Under the pieces are notes generated by a model. That model ran no database searches and had not been told where the DNA came from. It was given only the letters and a program-made list of their open reading frames with translations. 64,000 nt of DNA from Pseudomonas sp. CFBP13508 (GTDB taxonomy: Bacteria > Pseudomonadota > Gammaproteobacteria > Pseudomonadales > Pseudomonadaceae): positions 124,001 through 188,000 of the forward strand of contig NZ_QFZZ01000002.1 in assembly GCF_005233515.1 (NCBI RefSeq). Reading direction: 5' to 3'. Each line of letters opens with the position of its first letter. Positions within the stretch are counted from its first letter, which is position 1. This document shows, piece by piece, positions 36,513 to 45,950 of this stretch. Made by a program: the position numbers and the translations under genes.

Positions 36513-37756
36513 CAGCCTGCGAACCGGCGGAACGCCAGCGTGCCGTTGGTGCCGCCAAAACCGAAGGAGTTGGACAGCACGACATCGATGTCCATGTTAC
36601 GCGCGGTGTGCGCGACGAAATCGAGATCGCAGCCGTCGTCCGGCTCATCAAGGTTGATGGTCGGCGGCGCCACTTGGCTGTTGATCGCCAGCACACTGAA
36701 GATCGCTTCGACCGCGCCCGCCGCACCCAAGAGGTGGCCAGTCATCGACTTGGTCGAGCTGACGGCCAGTTTGTAGGCGTGATCGCCGAACACCGACTTG
36801 ATCGCATTGGCTTCGGCAAGGTCGCCGGCCGGGGTCGAGGTGCCGTGGGCGTTGATGTACTGCACCTGGTCGACGTTGATTTTCGCATCGCGCAGGGCAT
36901 TGGTGATGCAGCGCGCGGCACCGGCACCATCGGCGGGTGGCGAGGTCATGTGGAACGCATCGCCACTGGTGCCGAAACCGATCAGCTCGGCGTAGATCGT
37001 CGCGCCACGGGCCTTGGCGTGTTCGAGCTCTTCGAGGACCAGCGCACCGGCGCCGTCGGACAGGACAAATCCGTCACGCCCCTTGTCCCACGGACGGCTG
37101 GCGCGGGTCGGCTCGTCGTTGCGGGTCGACAGCGCACGGGACGCGCCGAAGCCGCCCATGCCCAGACCGCAGGCAGCCATTTCCGCACCGCCGGCAATCA
37201 TCACGTCGGCTTCGTCGTACATGATGTTGCGCGCCGCCATGCCGATGCAGTGCGTACCGGTGGTGCACGCGGTGGCGATGGCGTAGTTGGGTCCCTGTGC
37301 GCCCAGATGGATCGACAGGAAACCGGAAATCATATTGATGATCGAGCCAGGCACAAAGAACGGCGAGATCCGCCGTGGGCCGGTCTCGTGCAGGGTGCGG
37401 CTGGTCTCTTCGATGTTGGTCAGACCGCCGATACCCGAACCCATGGCCACGCCAATGCGTTCACGGTTGGCATCAGTGACTTCCAGACCGGCGTTGCGCA
37501 CGGCTTGAAAGCCTGCGGCGAGGCCGTACTGAATGAACAGGTCGAGCTTGCGCGCTTCCTTGACCGACAGGTATTCCTCGACATTGAAGCCTTTGACCGA
37601 ACCGCCAAAGCGGGTCGAATAGGCAGAAAGGTCGGTGTGTTCGATCAGACCAATGCCACTGCGGCCAGCCAGAATGCCCTGCCAACTGCTCGGCACATCC
37701 GTGCCCAGTGGCGACAACATACCCATACCGGTGACTACGACGCGTCTACGCGACAC
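36512..37756 (-). CDS. fabF: Beta-ketoacyl-ACP synthase II
   Basis: 414 aa from the GTG (then [17 protein letters not shown]), AGGAGA upstream. Catalytic triad C164 (TACTTGTHC), H304 (NAHGTST) and H341 (TGHLLGA). It extends acyl-ACP with malonyl-ACP. A terminator lies between acpP and this gene, so its level is probably set lower than that of acpP. Confidence 0.96.
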   Translation of the reverse strand: MSRRRVVVTGMGMLSPLGTDVPSSWQGILAGRSGIGLIEHTDLSAYSTRFGGSVKGFNVEEYLSVKEARKLDLFIQYGLAAGFQAVRNAGLEVTDANRERIGVAMGSGIGGLTNIEETSRTLHETGPRRISPFFVPGSIINMISGFLSIHLGAQGPNYAIATACTTGTHCIGMAARNIMYDEADVMIAGGAEMAACGLGMGGFGASRALSTRNDEPTRASRPWDKGRDGFVLSDGAGALVLEELEHAKARGATIYAELIGFGTSGDAFHMTSPPADGAGAARCITNALRDAKINVDQVQYINAHGTSTPAGDLAEANAIKSVFGDHAYKLAVSSTKSMTGHLLGAAGAVEAIFSVLAINSQVAPPTINLDEPDDGCDLDFVAHTARNMDIDVVLSNSFGFGGTNGTLAFRRFAG

Positions 37757-37800
37757 AGCACTCTCCTTTTTCAAATGACGACTTTGCATCAGGCCTAAAG

Positions 37801-37835
37801 AAAAAACCGCACGCCATGATGGCAGTGCGGTTTTT
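37801..37835 (-). terminator. Terminator/attenuator between acpP and fabF
   Basis: Stem AACCGCAC (37805-37812) / GTGCGGTT (37825-37832) flanked by A- and T-runs on both sides, so it can stop transcription on the minus strand after acpP. fabF starts 45 bp further. Confidence 0.7.
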
Positions 37836-37864
37836 CCATGACAGCAAGCAACGATTACAAACTG

Positions 37865-38101
37865 TTACGCCTGGTGGCTGGTAACGTAGTCGATTGCAGC
37901 TTGTACAGTAGTGATCTTTTCAGCTTCTTCGTCAGGGATTTCGGTCTCGAATTCCTCTTCCAGAGCCATCACCAGCTCAACGGTGTCAAGGGAGTCGGCA
38001 CCCAGGTCTTCTACGAAGGAAGCGGTGTTGACCACTTCTTCTTCCTTAACACCCAGTTGCTCGGCAACGATTTTCTTGACGCGCTCTTCGATGGTGCTCA
38101 T
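37865..38101 (-). CDS. acpP: Acyl carrier protein
   Basis: 78 aa, highly acidic. The phosphopantetheine serine is S37 in [14 protein letters not shown]. It carries growing acyl chains in fatty-acid synthesis. Flanked by fabG (196 bp upstream, room for its own promoter) and a terminator, as expected for a highly expressed small gene. Confidence 0.98.
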   Translation of the reverse strand: MSTIEERVKKIVAEQLGVKEEEVVNTASFVEDLGADSLDTVELVMALEEEFETEIPDEEAEKITTVQAAIDYVTSHQA

Positions 38102-38297
38102 ACCTTGTTTTCACTCCTAATGGACAAATTCAGGCAGCTGGCCAGTGGGTAAGTGTATAGAAAGCCTTTTCAGTTTTTCAACTGAAAGCTTCACTCCTCA
38201 AACCCTGCGACCCTCTGCCTATAAATAGATTGCAGCTTTATAACGGATTTTAGACAGCTCGTATGACATTTTTTTGAAACGATCCGTCACATTTTAC

Positions 38298-39041
38298 TTA
38301 CATGTACATCCCACCGTTCACCGGGATTGTAGCCCCGGTAACGTATGCCGCACCGTCGGATGCAAGAAAAGCGACCACGGACGCGATCTCTTGAGCTTGC
38401 CCCAGACGACCCAGCGGAATCTGCGTCTGCAAGGCTTCACGCTGTGCTTCAGGCAGCTCGCGGGTCATATCGGTGTCGATGAACCCAGGGGTTACCGAGT
38501 TGACCGTAATCGAACGCGAACCGACTTCACGCGCCATCGCCCGACTGAAACCTTCCAGACCGGCCTTGGCGGCTGCATAGTTTACTTGGCCGGCGTTGCC
38601 CATGGCACCCACCACCGAGCCAATACTGATAATTCGACCCCAGCGCGCCTTGGTCATGCCACGCAAAACGCCCTTGGACAGGCGATACAGACTGTTCAGA
38701 TTGGTATCGATCACGTCGTACCATTCGTCGTCTTTCATGCGCATCATCAGGTTATCGCGGGTGATACCGGCATTATTGACCAGAATCGCCACCGGCGCAC
38801 CGAACTGCTCCTGAATGCCTGCCAGCACGGCACTGACCGATTCGTCGCTGGTGACATTGAGCTCGAAACCGGCGCCCTGGATACCGTTTTCCTTCAGGGT
38901 CGCGGCAATGCGCTCGGCGCCCGACGCGGAGGTCGCGGTGCCAATCACGATGGCGCCCTGACGACCCAGTTCCAGCGCGATGGCCTGGCCGATGCCGCGG
39001 CTTGCACCGGTAACCAGTGCAACTTTACCTTGCAGACTCAT
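38298..39041 (-). CDS. fabG: 3-oxoacyl-ACP reductase
   Basis: 247 aa from the ATG giving MSLQGKVALVTGASRGIGQA. SDR with TGASRGIG, NNAG at 89-92 and catalytic S142, Y155 and K159 (YAAAK). NADPH-dependent reduction of 3-oxoacyl-ACP. Follows fabD by 16 bp. Confidence 0.97.
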   Translation of the reverse strand: MSLQGKVALVTGASRGIGQAIALELGRQGAIVIGTATSASGAERIAATLKENGIQGAGFELNVTSDESVSAVLAGIQEQFGAPVAILVNNAGITRDNLMMRMKDDEWYDVIDTNLNSLYRLSKGVLRGMTKARWGRIISIGSVVGAMGNAGQVNYAAAKAGLEGFSRAMAREVGSRSITVNSVTPGFIDTDMTRELPEAQREALQTQIPLGRLGQAQEIASVVAFLASDGAAYVTGATIPVNGGMYM

Positions 39042-39057
39042 GCAAGTTTCTCCTGAT

Positions 39058-39996
39058 TCAGGCCTGCGCTGCGCGAGCGGCAGCGAAGGCATCTGGGGTA
39101 TTGAGGTTGGAAGTCGAAACGCCTTCGGCGCAACGCTTGTTCAGGCCGGCAAGGACCTTGCCCGGGCCACATTCGACCAGATTGGTGGCGCCCTTAGCGG
39201 CGAGGGTCTGCACCGATTCAACCCAGCGCACCGGCTTGTAGAGTTGTTCGAGCAGATCACGCTTGAGGGTTTCCAGATCGGCCGGCACTTGCGCGCTGAC
39301 GTTCTGCACCACCGGGATCTGCGGCGCCTGCCAGTCGATGGCGGCGATGGATTCGGCGAAGCGCTCGGCAGCCGGACGCATCAGTTCGCAGTGCGACGGC
39401 ACGCTCACCGGCAACGGCATGGCGCGTTTGGCGCCACGGGCCTTGCAGCCTTCTATGGCGCGCTCGACGGCGGCCTTGGCACCGGCGATCACCACTTGGC
39501 CCGGCGAGTTGAAATTCACCGCGCTGACGACTTCGCCTTGCGCCGCTTCGGCGCAGGCAGCCAGCACGTCGGCATCTTCCAGGCCGAGGATCGCGGCCAT
39601 GCCGCCCTGCCCGGCCGGCACCGCTTCCTGCATCAACTGACCACGGCGCTCGACGAGCTTGACCGCGTCAGCCAGGCTCAGGCTGCCGGCAGCAACCAGC
39701 GCGCTGTATTCACCCAGGCTGTGGCCGGCGACAAACGCCGGACGCGCGCCGCCTTCTGCCAGCCACAGACGCCACAGGGCGATCGAAGCGGTCAGAATGG
39801 CCGGTTGGGTTTTGTCGGTTTGATTGAGCAGCTCTTCCGGGCCCTGCTGGGTCAGTGCCCACAGGTCGTAGCCCAGCGCAGCAGAGGCTTCTTGAAAGGT
39901 TTCGAGGATCAGCGGATGTTGCGCGCCCAGCTCGGCCAGCATGCCGAGGGACTGCGAACCCTGTCCTGGAAAGACGAATGCGAGGGAAGCAGACAT
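39058..39996 (-). CDS. fabD: Malonyl-CoA:ACP transacylase
   Basis: 312 aa. Catalytic S93 in GHSLGEYSAL and H202 in SVPSHCELM; N-terminal FVFPGQGSQ. It loads malonate onto ACP. First of fabD-fabG-acpP-fabF, 123 bp after plsX. Confidence 0.97.
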   Translation of the reverse strand: MSASLAFVFPGQGSQSLGMLAELGAQHPLILETFQEASAALGYDLWALTQQGPEELLNQTDKTQPAILTASIALWRLWLAEGGARPAFVAGHSLGEYSALVAAGSLSLADAVKLVERRGQLMQEAVPAGQGGMAAILGLEDADVLAACAEAAQGEVVSAVNFNSPGQVVIAGAKAAVERAIEGCKARGAKRAMPLPVSVPSHCELMRPAAERFAESIAAIDWQAPQIPVVQNVSAQVPADLETLKRDLLEQLYKPVRWVESVQTLAAKGATNLVECGPGKVLAGLNKRCAEGVSTSNLNTPDAFAAARAAQA

Positions 39997-40119
39997 GTAA
40001 CAAGCCCCTAATGATCTTGTCGTCGGAAAATAACGCCCCGTCGGGGACGCCAGAAACTGACAGTTTGGATGGCCCTTTGAACCGGGCGGTCACATTTAAG
40101 CATTGTCCGACGAAAACGC

Positions 40120-41130
40120 CTAAGACAACAGCTCCTCCAGACGACCGTGGAGACGCTCGGGCAGGTTCTCCTGAATCTCGATCAACGCCCGTTGAATGGC
40201 ACTCTGAAAGCCCTGCACCCCGGCCGATCCGTGGCTTTTCACGACGATGCCCTGCAGTCCGAGAAAGCTTGCGCCATTATGTCGCGCCGGGGCCAGATCA
40301 GCCTGCAGACGTTTCATCAACGGCAACGCAAGAGCGCCGACAGCGCGCGAAGCGAAGTTTTTCTTGAACAACGCCTCGATGCGCGCCGCAATCATCGTCG
40401 CCAGGCCTTCGCTGGATTTGAGCAGGATGTTGCCGACGAAGCCGTCACACACCACCACGTCGGCCTCACCGCGATACAAGCCGTCGCCTTCGATAAACCC
40501 GATGTAGTTGATCCCACGCGCAGCCTGCAACAGCGTGGCGGCCAGTTTGACCTGCTGATTGCCCTTGATGTCTTCGGTGCCGATGTTCAGCAGTGCCACA
40601 CGCGGACGGGCGATACCCAGGGTCTGCGCGGCCACCGAACCCATCACCGCGAACTGCAACAGGTGCTCGGCACTGCAATCGACGTTGGCGCCCAGATCGA
40701 GCAACTGGCAATAACCGGTCTGCGTCGGAATCGCCGCGACCATGGCCGGACGATCAATGCCGGGCAATGTCTTCAGGACGAATCGCGACAAGGCCATCAA
40801 CGCGCCGGTATTGCCAGCACTGACACAGGCCTGCACCTTGCCATCGCGCAGCAGTTCGAGGGCCACACGCATCGACGAATCCGGCTTGCCACGCAGAGCC
40901 TGGGCAGGTTTTTCGTCCATGGTGATGACTTCGCTGGCCGCAACAATCGTCAGGCGCGCGCGATCGGCAGCCGACTGGCCGTGGATCAGTTCTTCAAGAA
41001 GGGAGGGTTGACCGACGAGGGTCAGGTGCAGCGAGGGGGTAGCAGACAGGCAAGCGAGACTGGCCTGAACAATGCTGCGGGGACCGAAGTCCCCGCCCAT
41101 TGCGTCAATCGCGATGACTTGAGCAGACAA
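40120..41130 (-). CDS. plsX: Phosphate acyltransferase PlsX
   Basis: 336 aa. Converts acyl-ACP to acyl-phosphate, the donor for glycerol-3-phosphate acylation. Family segments [12 protein letters not shown] at the N-terminus, [12 protein letters not shown], and [14 protein letters not shown]. It follows rpmF by 4 bp, the usual yceD-rpmF-plsX linkage of ribosome and lipid genes. Confidence 0.96.
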   Translation of the reverse strand: MSAQVIAIDAMGGDFGPRSIVQASLACLSATPSLHLTLVGQPSLLEELIHGQSAADRARLTIVAASEVITMDEKPAQALRGKPDSSMRVALELLRDGKVQACVSAGNTGALMALSRFVLKTLPGIDRPAMVAAIPTQTGYCQLLDLGANVDCSAEHLLQFAVMGSVAAQTLGIARPRVALLNIGTEDIKGNQQVKLAATLLQAARGINYIGFIEGDGLYRGEADVVVCDGFVGNILLKSSEGLATMIAARIEALFKKNFASRAVGALALPLMKRLQADLAPARHNGASFLGLQGIVVKSHGSAGVQGFQSAIQRALIEIQENLPERLHGRLEELLS

Positions 41131-41134
41131 GTGA

Positions 41135-41317
41135 TTACTCGTCAGCGCCCTTGTCGATCACTTTACGGCCACGGTATACGCCTTCTGGCGATACGTGGTG
41201 ACGCAGGTGAACTTCACCAGTGGTTTTTTCTACAGACAGGGTGCTAGCCTCGAGAGCGTCGTGCGAACGGCGCATGTCACGGGCAGAGCGGGATTTTTTG
41301 TTCTGCTGAACAGCCAT
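41135..41317 (-). CDS. rpmF: 50S ribosomal protein L32
   Basis: 60 aa, basic: [20 protein letters not shown] start, and [15 protein letters not shown] near the end. It lacks the four-cysteine zinc motif of some L32 versions, as in other gamma-proteobacteria. Between yceD and plsX. Confidence 0.97.
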
Positions 41318-41330
41318 AATTGATTAACTC

Positions 41331-41858
41331 CTAAACGTTTGGGTCACGCTTTAACTGCGCCAATACACTGAACGGGTTGGACCGCGTTACCTCGTCCTCG
41401 CTCGGTTCGGGCTCATCTGCTCCCGCCGGCTGCTGGCATTCTTCCGGATGATGAGCAGGCACAATGGGCAAGGCGAGCAGAAGCTCCTCCTCGATCAGTG
41501 ACTGCAGATCCAATGGATCTTCGCCCAGTTCCAGCACGTCATAACCTTTCGGCAACGACTGGGTATTCGCACCCTCCTTCACCACCGCGTAACTGCATTC
41601 GCTGTGGATCGGCAGGGTGACCAGCTCAAGACAACGCTGGCAAACCATTTTGACTTCGGTGTCGATAAAGCTGTGGATGACCACAGACTTACGTTCATCT
41701 CGTTCAAAAACGAATTTGGCCTGCACCGTACCGACATCGTCGGAAAGCGGGTCGCAGAGTCTCTTCAAATCGGCCAGCAGCAGTTCACCTTGAAGGGTGG
41801 TGCCACGGTCAGCCAATTTGCGCGGGTCAACGTGAGGTGGAATCGGGTCATTCAACAT
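41331..41858 (-). CDS. yceD: YceD/DUF177 protein (23S rRNA accumulation protein)
   Basis: 175 aa from the ATG giving MLNDPIPPHVDPRKLADRGT; the ATG eight codons upstream (41882) is less likely. Paired cysteines in VKMVCQRCLELVTLP and acidic C-terminal half are typical. Genetically linked to rpmF and needed for normal 23S rRNA levels in E. coli. First gene of yceD-rpmF-plsX, divergent from maf. Confidence 0.93.
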   Translation of the reverse strand: MLNDPIPPHVDPRKLADRGTTLQGELLLADLKRLCDPLSDDVGTVQAKFVFERDERKSVVIHSFIDTEVKMVCQRCLELVTLPIHSECSYAVVKEGANTQSLPKGYDVLELGEDPLDLQSLIEEELLLALPIVPAHHPEECQQPAGADEPEPSEDEVTRSNPFSVLAQLKRDPNV

Positions 41859-41963
41859 AGGCGCAGCATTATAGGGATGCACCCACCCATGTCAAAGGAA
41901 ATTGTGCCCTGTCCGTCACTTGCGCGCCTCCGCTAGAATCCGCACCTGCCTCAGGAGACGTCC

Positions 41964-42542
41964 ATGCTGCCTTTATTACTCGCTTCAAGCTCGACTTATC
42001 GCCGCGAATTGCTCGCCCGCCTGCACCTGCCGTTCGTCTGCAGCTCGCCGGACATCGACGAAAGCCACCGCCCGGGCGAATCCGCGATCGATCTGGTCAA
42101 ACGCCTCGCCGAAGAAAAAACCCGTGCCCTGGCGGACAGCCACCCTGCTCATCTGATCATTGGCTCGGATCAGGTCGCCGTCCTGGGCGAACAGATCATC
42201 GGCAAGCCGCACACCTTCGAAAAGGCTCGCGAGCAATTGGTGGCGGCCAGCGGCGCGAGCGTGACCTTCCTCACCGGCCTGGCACTGCTCAACAGCCAGA
42301 CCGGGCAATGCCAGGTCGACTGCGTGCCGTTTACCGTGCACATGCGTCAGCTGGATCAGGCGCGTATCGAACGCTACCTGCGCATCGAGCAGCCGTACGA
42401 CTGCGCCGGCAGCTTCAAGGCCGAAGGACTGGGCGTGAGCCTGTTTCAATCGACCGAAGGTCCGGACGCCACCAGCTTGGTCGGCCTGCCGCTCATTCGC
42501 CTGATCGATATGTTGCTGACCGAAGGTGTGCAAATCCCTTAA
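41964..42542 (+). CDS. maf: Maf-family nucleoside-triphosphate pyrophosphatase (YceF-like)
   Basis: 192 aa. N-terminal LLLASSSTYRRELLARLHLP, then the DES-type acidic motif (SPDIDESHRPGE) and IIGSDQVAVL. House-cleaning enzyme that hydrolyses modified NTPs such as m7GTP. Divergent from yceD with about 105 bp between. Followed by a palindromic repeat. Confidence 0.93.
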   Translation: MLPLLLASSSTYRRELLARLHLPFVCSSPDIDESHRPGESAIDLVKRLAEEKTRALADSHPAHLIIGSDQVAVLGEQIIGKPHTFEKAREQLVAASGASVTFLTGLALLNSQTGQCQVDCVPFTVHMRQLDQARIERYLRIEQPYDCAGSFKAEGLGVSLFQSTEGPDATSLVGLPLIRLIDMLLTEGVQIP

Positions 42543-42545
42543 AAG

Positions 42546-42616
42546 CAAAAGATCGCAGCCTTCGGCAGCTCCTACACCGATTGTGCAAGAGCTGCCGTTG
42601 ACCTGCGATCTTTTGA
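42546..42616. repeat. Palindromic repeat, GAGCTGCCGAAGGCTGCGATC family
   Basis: AAAAGATCGCAGCCTTCGGC at the left and the imperfect partner GAGCTGCCGTTGACCTGCGA plus TCTTTT at the right. Same family as 16442-16514, in the opposite arm order. Located in the convergent gap between maf and sppA. Confidence 0.75.
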
Positions 42617-42628
42617 CCTTGAAACAAT

Positions 42629-43618
42629 TTACCGCAACGAAGGCCCGTGGAAACCCATCCACATCGCCAACTGCTCGGCCACGCTGGCGCCTAGCTTTTT
42701 CGAGAAGCGATCGAACGGCGATTCCTGCACGGTGAAGTCCACCAGCTCCTTCTCGCCAATCACATCACGCGCCACCAAACTGGCACTGCCCAAGCCGTCG
42801 ATCAGGCCCAGCGGCAGCGCCTGCTCACCCGACCAGACCAGCCCGGAAAACAGCTCCGGATGCTCTTTGTCCTTCAGGCGATCACCACGCCCCTGCTTGA
42901 CGCTGTTGATGAACTGCTTGTGCGTGGTGTCGAGCACGCTTTGCCAGAATGCGGTTTCTTCGGGCTTTTGCGGCTGGAACGGATCCAGGAATGCCTTGTG
43001 CTCGCCCGAGGTGTAGGTGCGACGCTCAACCCCGAGCTTTTCCATGGTGCCGACGAAACCGTAACCCGCCGCCGTCACGCCGATCGAGCCGACCAGACTG
43101 GCCTTGTCGGCGTAGATCTGATCCGCCGCGCTGGCGATGTAATAGGCACCTGAAGCACCAAGATCAGAAATTACTGCGTAGAGCTTGATCTCCGGGTGCA
43201 AAGCACGCAGACGCTTGATCTCGTCATAGACATAACCGGACTGCACCGGACTGCCGCCCGGGCTGTTGATGCGCAGGACTACGCCCTTGACCTTTTTGTC
43301 TTCGAACGCCGCACGCAGGCTGCCAACGATATTGTCGGCGCTGGCCGGTTCCTTGTCGGCGATCACGCCGTCGATCTCGATCAACGCCGTGTAGTTCGGA
43401 CCGCGGGTGGCGCTTTTTTCCATGTCCATCAGCGGCGTGAACAGCAGCAGCGCAACGAAAAGATAAACAAACGTCAGCAGCTTGAAGAAAATCCCCCAGC
43501 GCCGCGAACGGCGTTGTTCCTGCACGCCGGCCAGCAAAGTCTTTTCCAACAGCTTCCAGCTTTTCGCGTCACCGTCGTCGGCACTTGCCTTGGCCGGTGC
43601 TTTCCATTCGTCGGTCAT
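42629..43618 (-). CDS. sppA: Signal peptide peptidase SppA (S49), short form
   Basis: 329 aa single-domain type. One membrane span at about residues 42-62, then periplasmic protease domain with nucleophile serine in VISDLGASGAYYIASAAD and lysine in TYTSGEHKAFLDPF. It degrades cleaved signal peptides in the inner membrane. It follows the HAD gene by 24 bp. Confidence 0.93.
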   Translation of the reverse strand: MTDEWKAPAKASADDGDAKSWKLLEKTLLAGVQEQRRSRRWGIFFKLLTFVYLFVALLLFTPLMDMEKSATRGPNYTALIEIDGVIADKEPASADNIVGSLRAAFEDKKVKGVVLRINSPGGSPVQSGYVYDEIKRLRALHPEIKLYAVISDLGASGAYYIASAADQIYADKASLVGSIGVTAAGYGFVGTMEKLGVERRTYTSGEHKAFLDPFQPQKPEETAFWQSVLDTTHKQFINSVKQGRGDRLKDKEHPELFSGLVWSGEQALPLGLIDGLGSASLVARDVIGEKELVDFTVQESPFDRFSKKLGASVAEQLAMWMGFHGPSLR

Positions 43619-43642
43619 GCCATCTACCCCAGCAAAAACGTA

Positions 43643-44305
43643 TTAAGCCCGCTGACCCAGCCAGGCGTGCAATTCAGAAAAACGGTCGATCGACAGGCGC
43701 GGCTCGAACTGTTGCAGGGACTCGATCGATTGCGCGCCATAACTGACCGCCACCGAATCCATCCCCGCGTTGCGCGCCATCAGCAGATCGAACGACGAAT
43801 CACCGACCATCAACGCCTGCTCCGGGCGTACGCCACAGTGGCTGACGATCTGCTCAAGCATCAGAGGGTGCGGCTTGCTGGCAGTTTCATCGGCGGCGCG
43901 GGTGATATCGAAATAATCTTCCCAGCCATTGGCCTTGAGCACCCGATCCAGTCCGCGACGATTCTTGCCCGTCGCTACCGCCAGGTGATAACCCTGCTCA
44001 CGAAACGATGCCATCGACTCGACCACGCCCTCGAACAGCGGCGAAGGCACGGCTTCGGCAGCGATGTAGTGATCGGCGTAGTACTCGCGAAACGCGAGCA
44101 TTTCTGCATCGCTGATTTCCGGATACAGCGTACGAATCGCTTCCGGCAAGCCGAGACCGATAATGCCTTTGACGGCGAAGTCATCGCGCAGCTCGAAACC
44201 GGAACGCCCGGACGCCGAGTGCATGGCCTCGACGATCCGATGGATGGAATCGGCGAGAGTGCCGTCCCAGTCGAAAATCAGCAGTTTGTAATCAGATGGG
44301 CGCAC
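43643..44305 (-). CDS. HAD-superfamily phosphatase (Gph-like)
   Basis: 220 aa. Motif [15 protein letters not shown], motif [12 protein letters not shown], and motif III/IV in [17 protein letters not shown]. Helical cap of the phosphoglycolate phosphatase class; substrate uncertain. Its start overlaps the end of rluC by 14 bp, so the genes are coupled. Confidence 0.9.
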   Translation of the reverse strand: MRPSDYKLLIFDWDGTLADSIHRIVEAMHSASGRSGFELRDDFAVKGIIGLGLPEAIRTLYPEISDAEMLAFREYYADHYIAAEAVPSPLFEGVVESMASFREQGYHLAVATGKNRRGLDRVLKANGWEDYFDITRAADETASKPHPLMLEQIVSHCGVRPEQALMVGDSSFDLLMARNAGMDSVAVSYGAQSIESLQQFEPRLSIDRFSELHAWLGQRA

Positions 44306-45251
44306 TCAATCGCTCCACGGTCTTGGCCCACATTTCATCGACGGGCGCTTGCAGATTCAGCTTGCCGCCGTCGGGTAGCGGCACGGTCAGCATGTAGGCG
44401 TGCAGGAACAAGCGCTTGCCACCCAGATCGCGGATTTCCTTGGTGAAATCCTCGTCGCCATATTTGCTGTCACCGGCAATGCAATGGCCAGCATGCAAGG
44501 TGTGCACGCGAATCTGGTGGGTACGACCGGTAACCGGTTTCGCCTCGACCATGGTGGCAAAATCACCGAAGCGGCGCAGCACCTTGAACAGCGTCAGGGC
44601 TTCTTTGCCCTCGTCATTGACTTCGACCATCCGCTCGCCGGAGCGCAGGTTGCTCTTGAGCAACGGTGCGCGAACCTGCTTGATCGAGGTTGCCCAGTTG
44701 CCACGGACCAGCGCCATGTAGCGCTTGTCGACGCCATCGCCGCGCAGTTGCTCGTGCAGGTGGCGCAACATGCTGCGTTTTTTGGCGATCATCAGCAGGC
44801 CGGAGGTGTCACGGTCGAGACGGTGAACCAGCTCCAGCTCCTTGGCGTCGGGACGCAACTGACGAAAGGCTTCGATCACGCCGAAATTCAGCCCGCTGCC
44901 GCCATGAACCGCAATGCCGGCGGGCTTGTTGATCACGATCAGGGCCTTGTCTTCGAAGACGATCGAAGCTTCCAGGCGTTGCAACAACCCCTGGGCCAGC
45001 GGCACCGGTTCGTCGCGCTCAGGCACACGAACCGGCGGCACGCGCACGATATCGCCGGCCTGCAGCTTGTATTCGGGCTTGATCCGACCCTTGTTCACAC
45101 GCACTTCGCCTTTGCGCAAAATGCGGTAAATCAAGGTCTTGGGCACGCCTTTGAGCCGGGCGAGGAGAAAGTTGTCGATTCGTTGGCCGGCATACTCCGG
45201 CGAGACTTCAAGCAGTTGAACGCCTGGAGTCGAAGGGGCAGTAGTTGTCAT
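44292..45251 (-). CDS. rluC: 23S rRNA pseudouridine synthase RluC
   Basis: 319 aa from the ATG giving [20 protein letters not shown]; the frame is open upstream but only across the promoter region of rne. N-terminal S4 domain ([20 protein letters not shown]), catalytic Asp in [16 protein letters not shown], and RTHQIRVH. It modifies three uridines in 23S rRNA (955, 2504 and 2580 in E. coli). Divergent from rne. Confidence 0.94.
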   Translation of the reverse strand: MTTTAPSTPGVQLLEVSPEYAGQRIDNFLLARLKGVPKTLIYRILRKGEVRVNKGRIKPEYKLQAGDIVRVPPVRVPERDEPVPLAQGLLQRLEASIVFEDKALIVINKPAGIAVHGGSGLNFGVIEAFRQLRPDAKELELVHRLDRDTSGLLMIAKKRSMLRHLHEQLRGDGVDKRYMALVRGNWATSIKQVRAPLLKSNLRSGERMVEVNDEGKEALTLFKVLRRFGDFATMVEAKPVTGRTHQIRVHTLHAGHCIAGDSKYGDEDFTKEIRDLGGKRLFLHAYMLTVPLPDGGKLNLQAPVDEMWAKTVERLSAPI

Positions 45252-45279
45252 GCCGCGGATGATAACAATTTTTATGGAA

Positions 45280-45308
45280 TTGAAGCACTTAATCATTGCT
45301 GCTATAGT
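45280..45308 (+). promoter_or_regulatory. Promoter of rne
   Basis: TTGAAG (45280-45285), 17-bp spacer, TATAGT (45303-45308). Start predicted near 45315. Confidence 0.65.
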
Positions 45309-45314
45309 CGCGAA

Positions 45315-45950
45315 CGCCGCCAAAAGCGGCCTGGACAGCGGAACCACGGTCAAAGACCGGCCCTGACCAACGCAATTCACCAGGGCGCGAGGCCGTCCTA
45401 CGGGGCTTTCGCTACGTAACGGTGGAGTTTGCGGTTGTAACGAGCGCAGGTGACATGAGGCCTGAATTACACCGCCGTGCAGAGTTCTGACTCGCCCGGC
45501 AGGCAACATTCAAGGCCAGTTCACAAAGTGCAGTCGACTGCGAATGACCCCGAGCGATTGCTTCGGAAACATCGCCTGAATTAGCCATGATGCGTGACCT
45601 CCCCTTTCGGAGCTCACGGTAAATGCCAACCCGCTGCGGATTCTGCGCGCGGCAGCACCCGAATTATCAGGGATACGTGTAGGGTGGAGATGCACAACCG
45701 CCGGACTGTGTAGCAACAAGCTTTGATCAAGACGCTTCATCTCGTCCACAGCCGCTGGTTGATTCCTCCTCCTGACTGAGTGCTTAAGTAGCCACAGCAA
45801 GCAGGACGCGTACGTCGCGGTATCGGCCCAATTGGCCGCACATCGCTGGACACGGGAATGGCCAACCACTCCCGACGCACCTGACACCGACCGTGAGAAG
45901 TCGTGTGTGCCGAACGCCGTTTCCGGCAGCCCGGAAACCGACGGTACTAC
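45315..45950 (+). promoter_or_regulatory. Long 5' leader of rne mRNA
   Basis: About 636 nt between the predicted start and the ATG at 45951, with no supported gene. The sequence is rich in local inverted repeats (for example ACGGTCAAAGACCG at 45348 and following). In enterobacteria the rne leader lets RNase E cleave its own mRNA and set its own level; a similar role is inferred. Short reading frames here have no family support. Confidence 0.6.
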
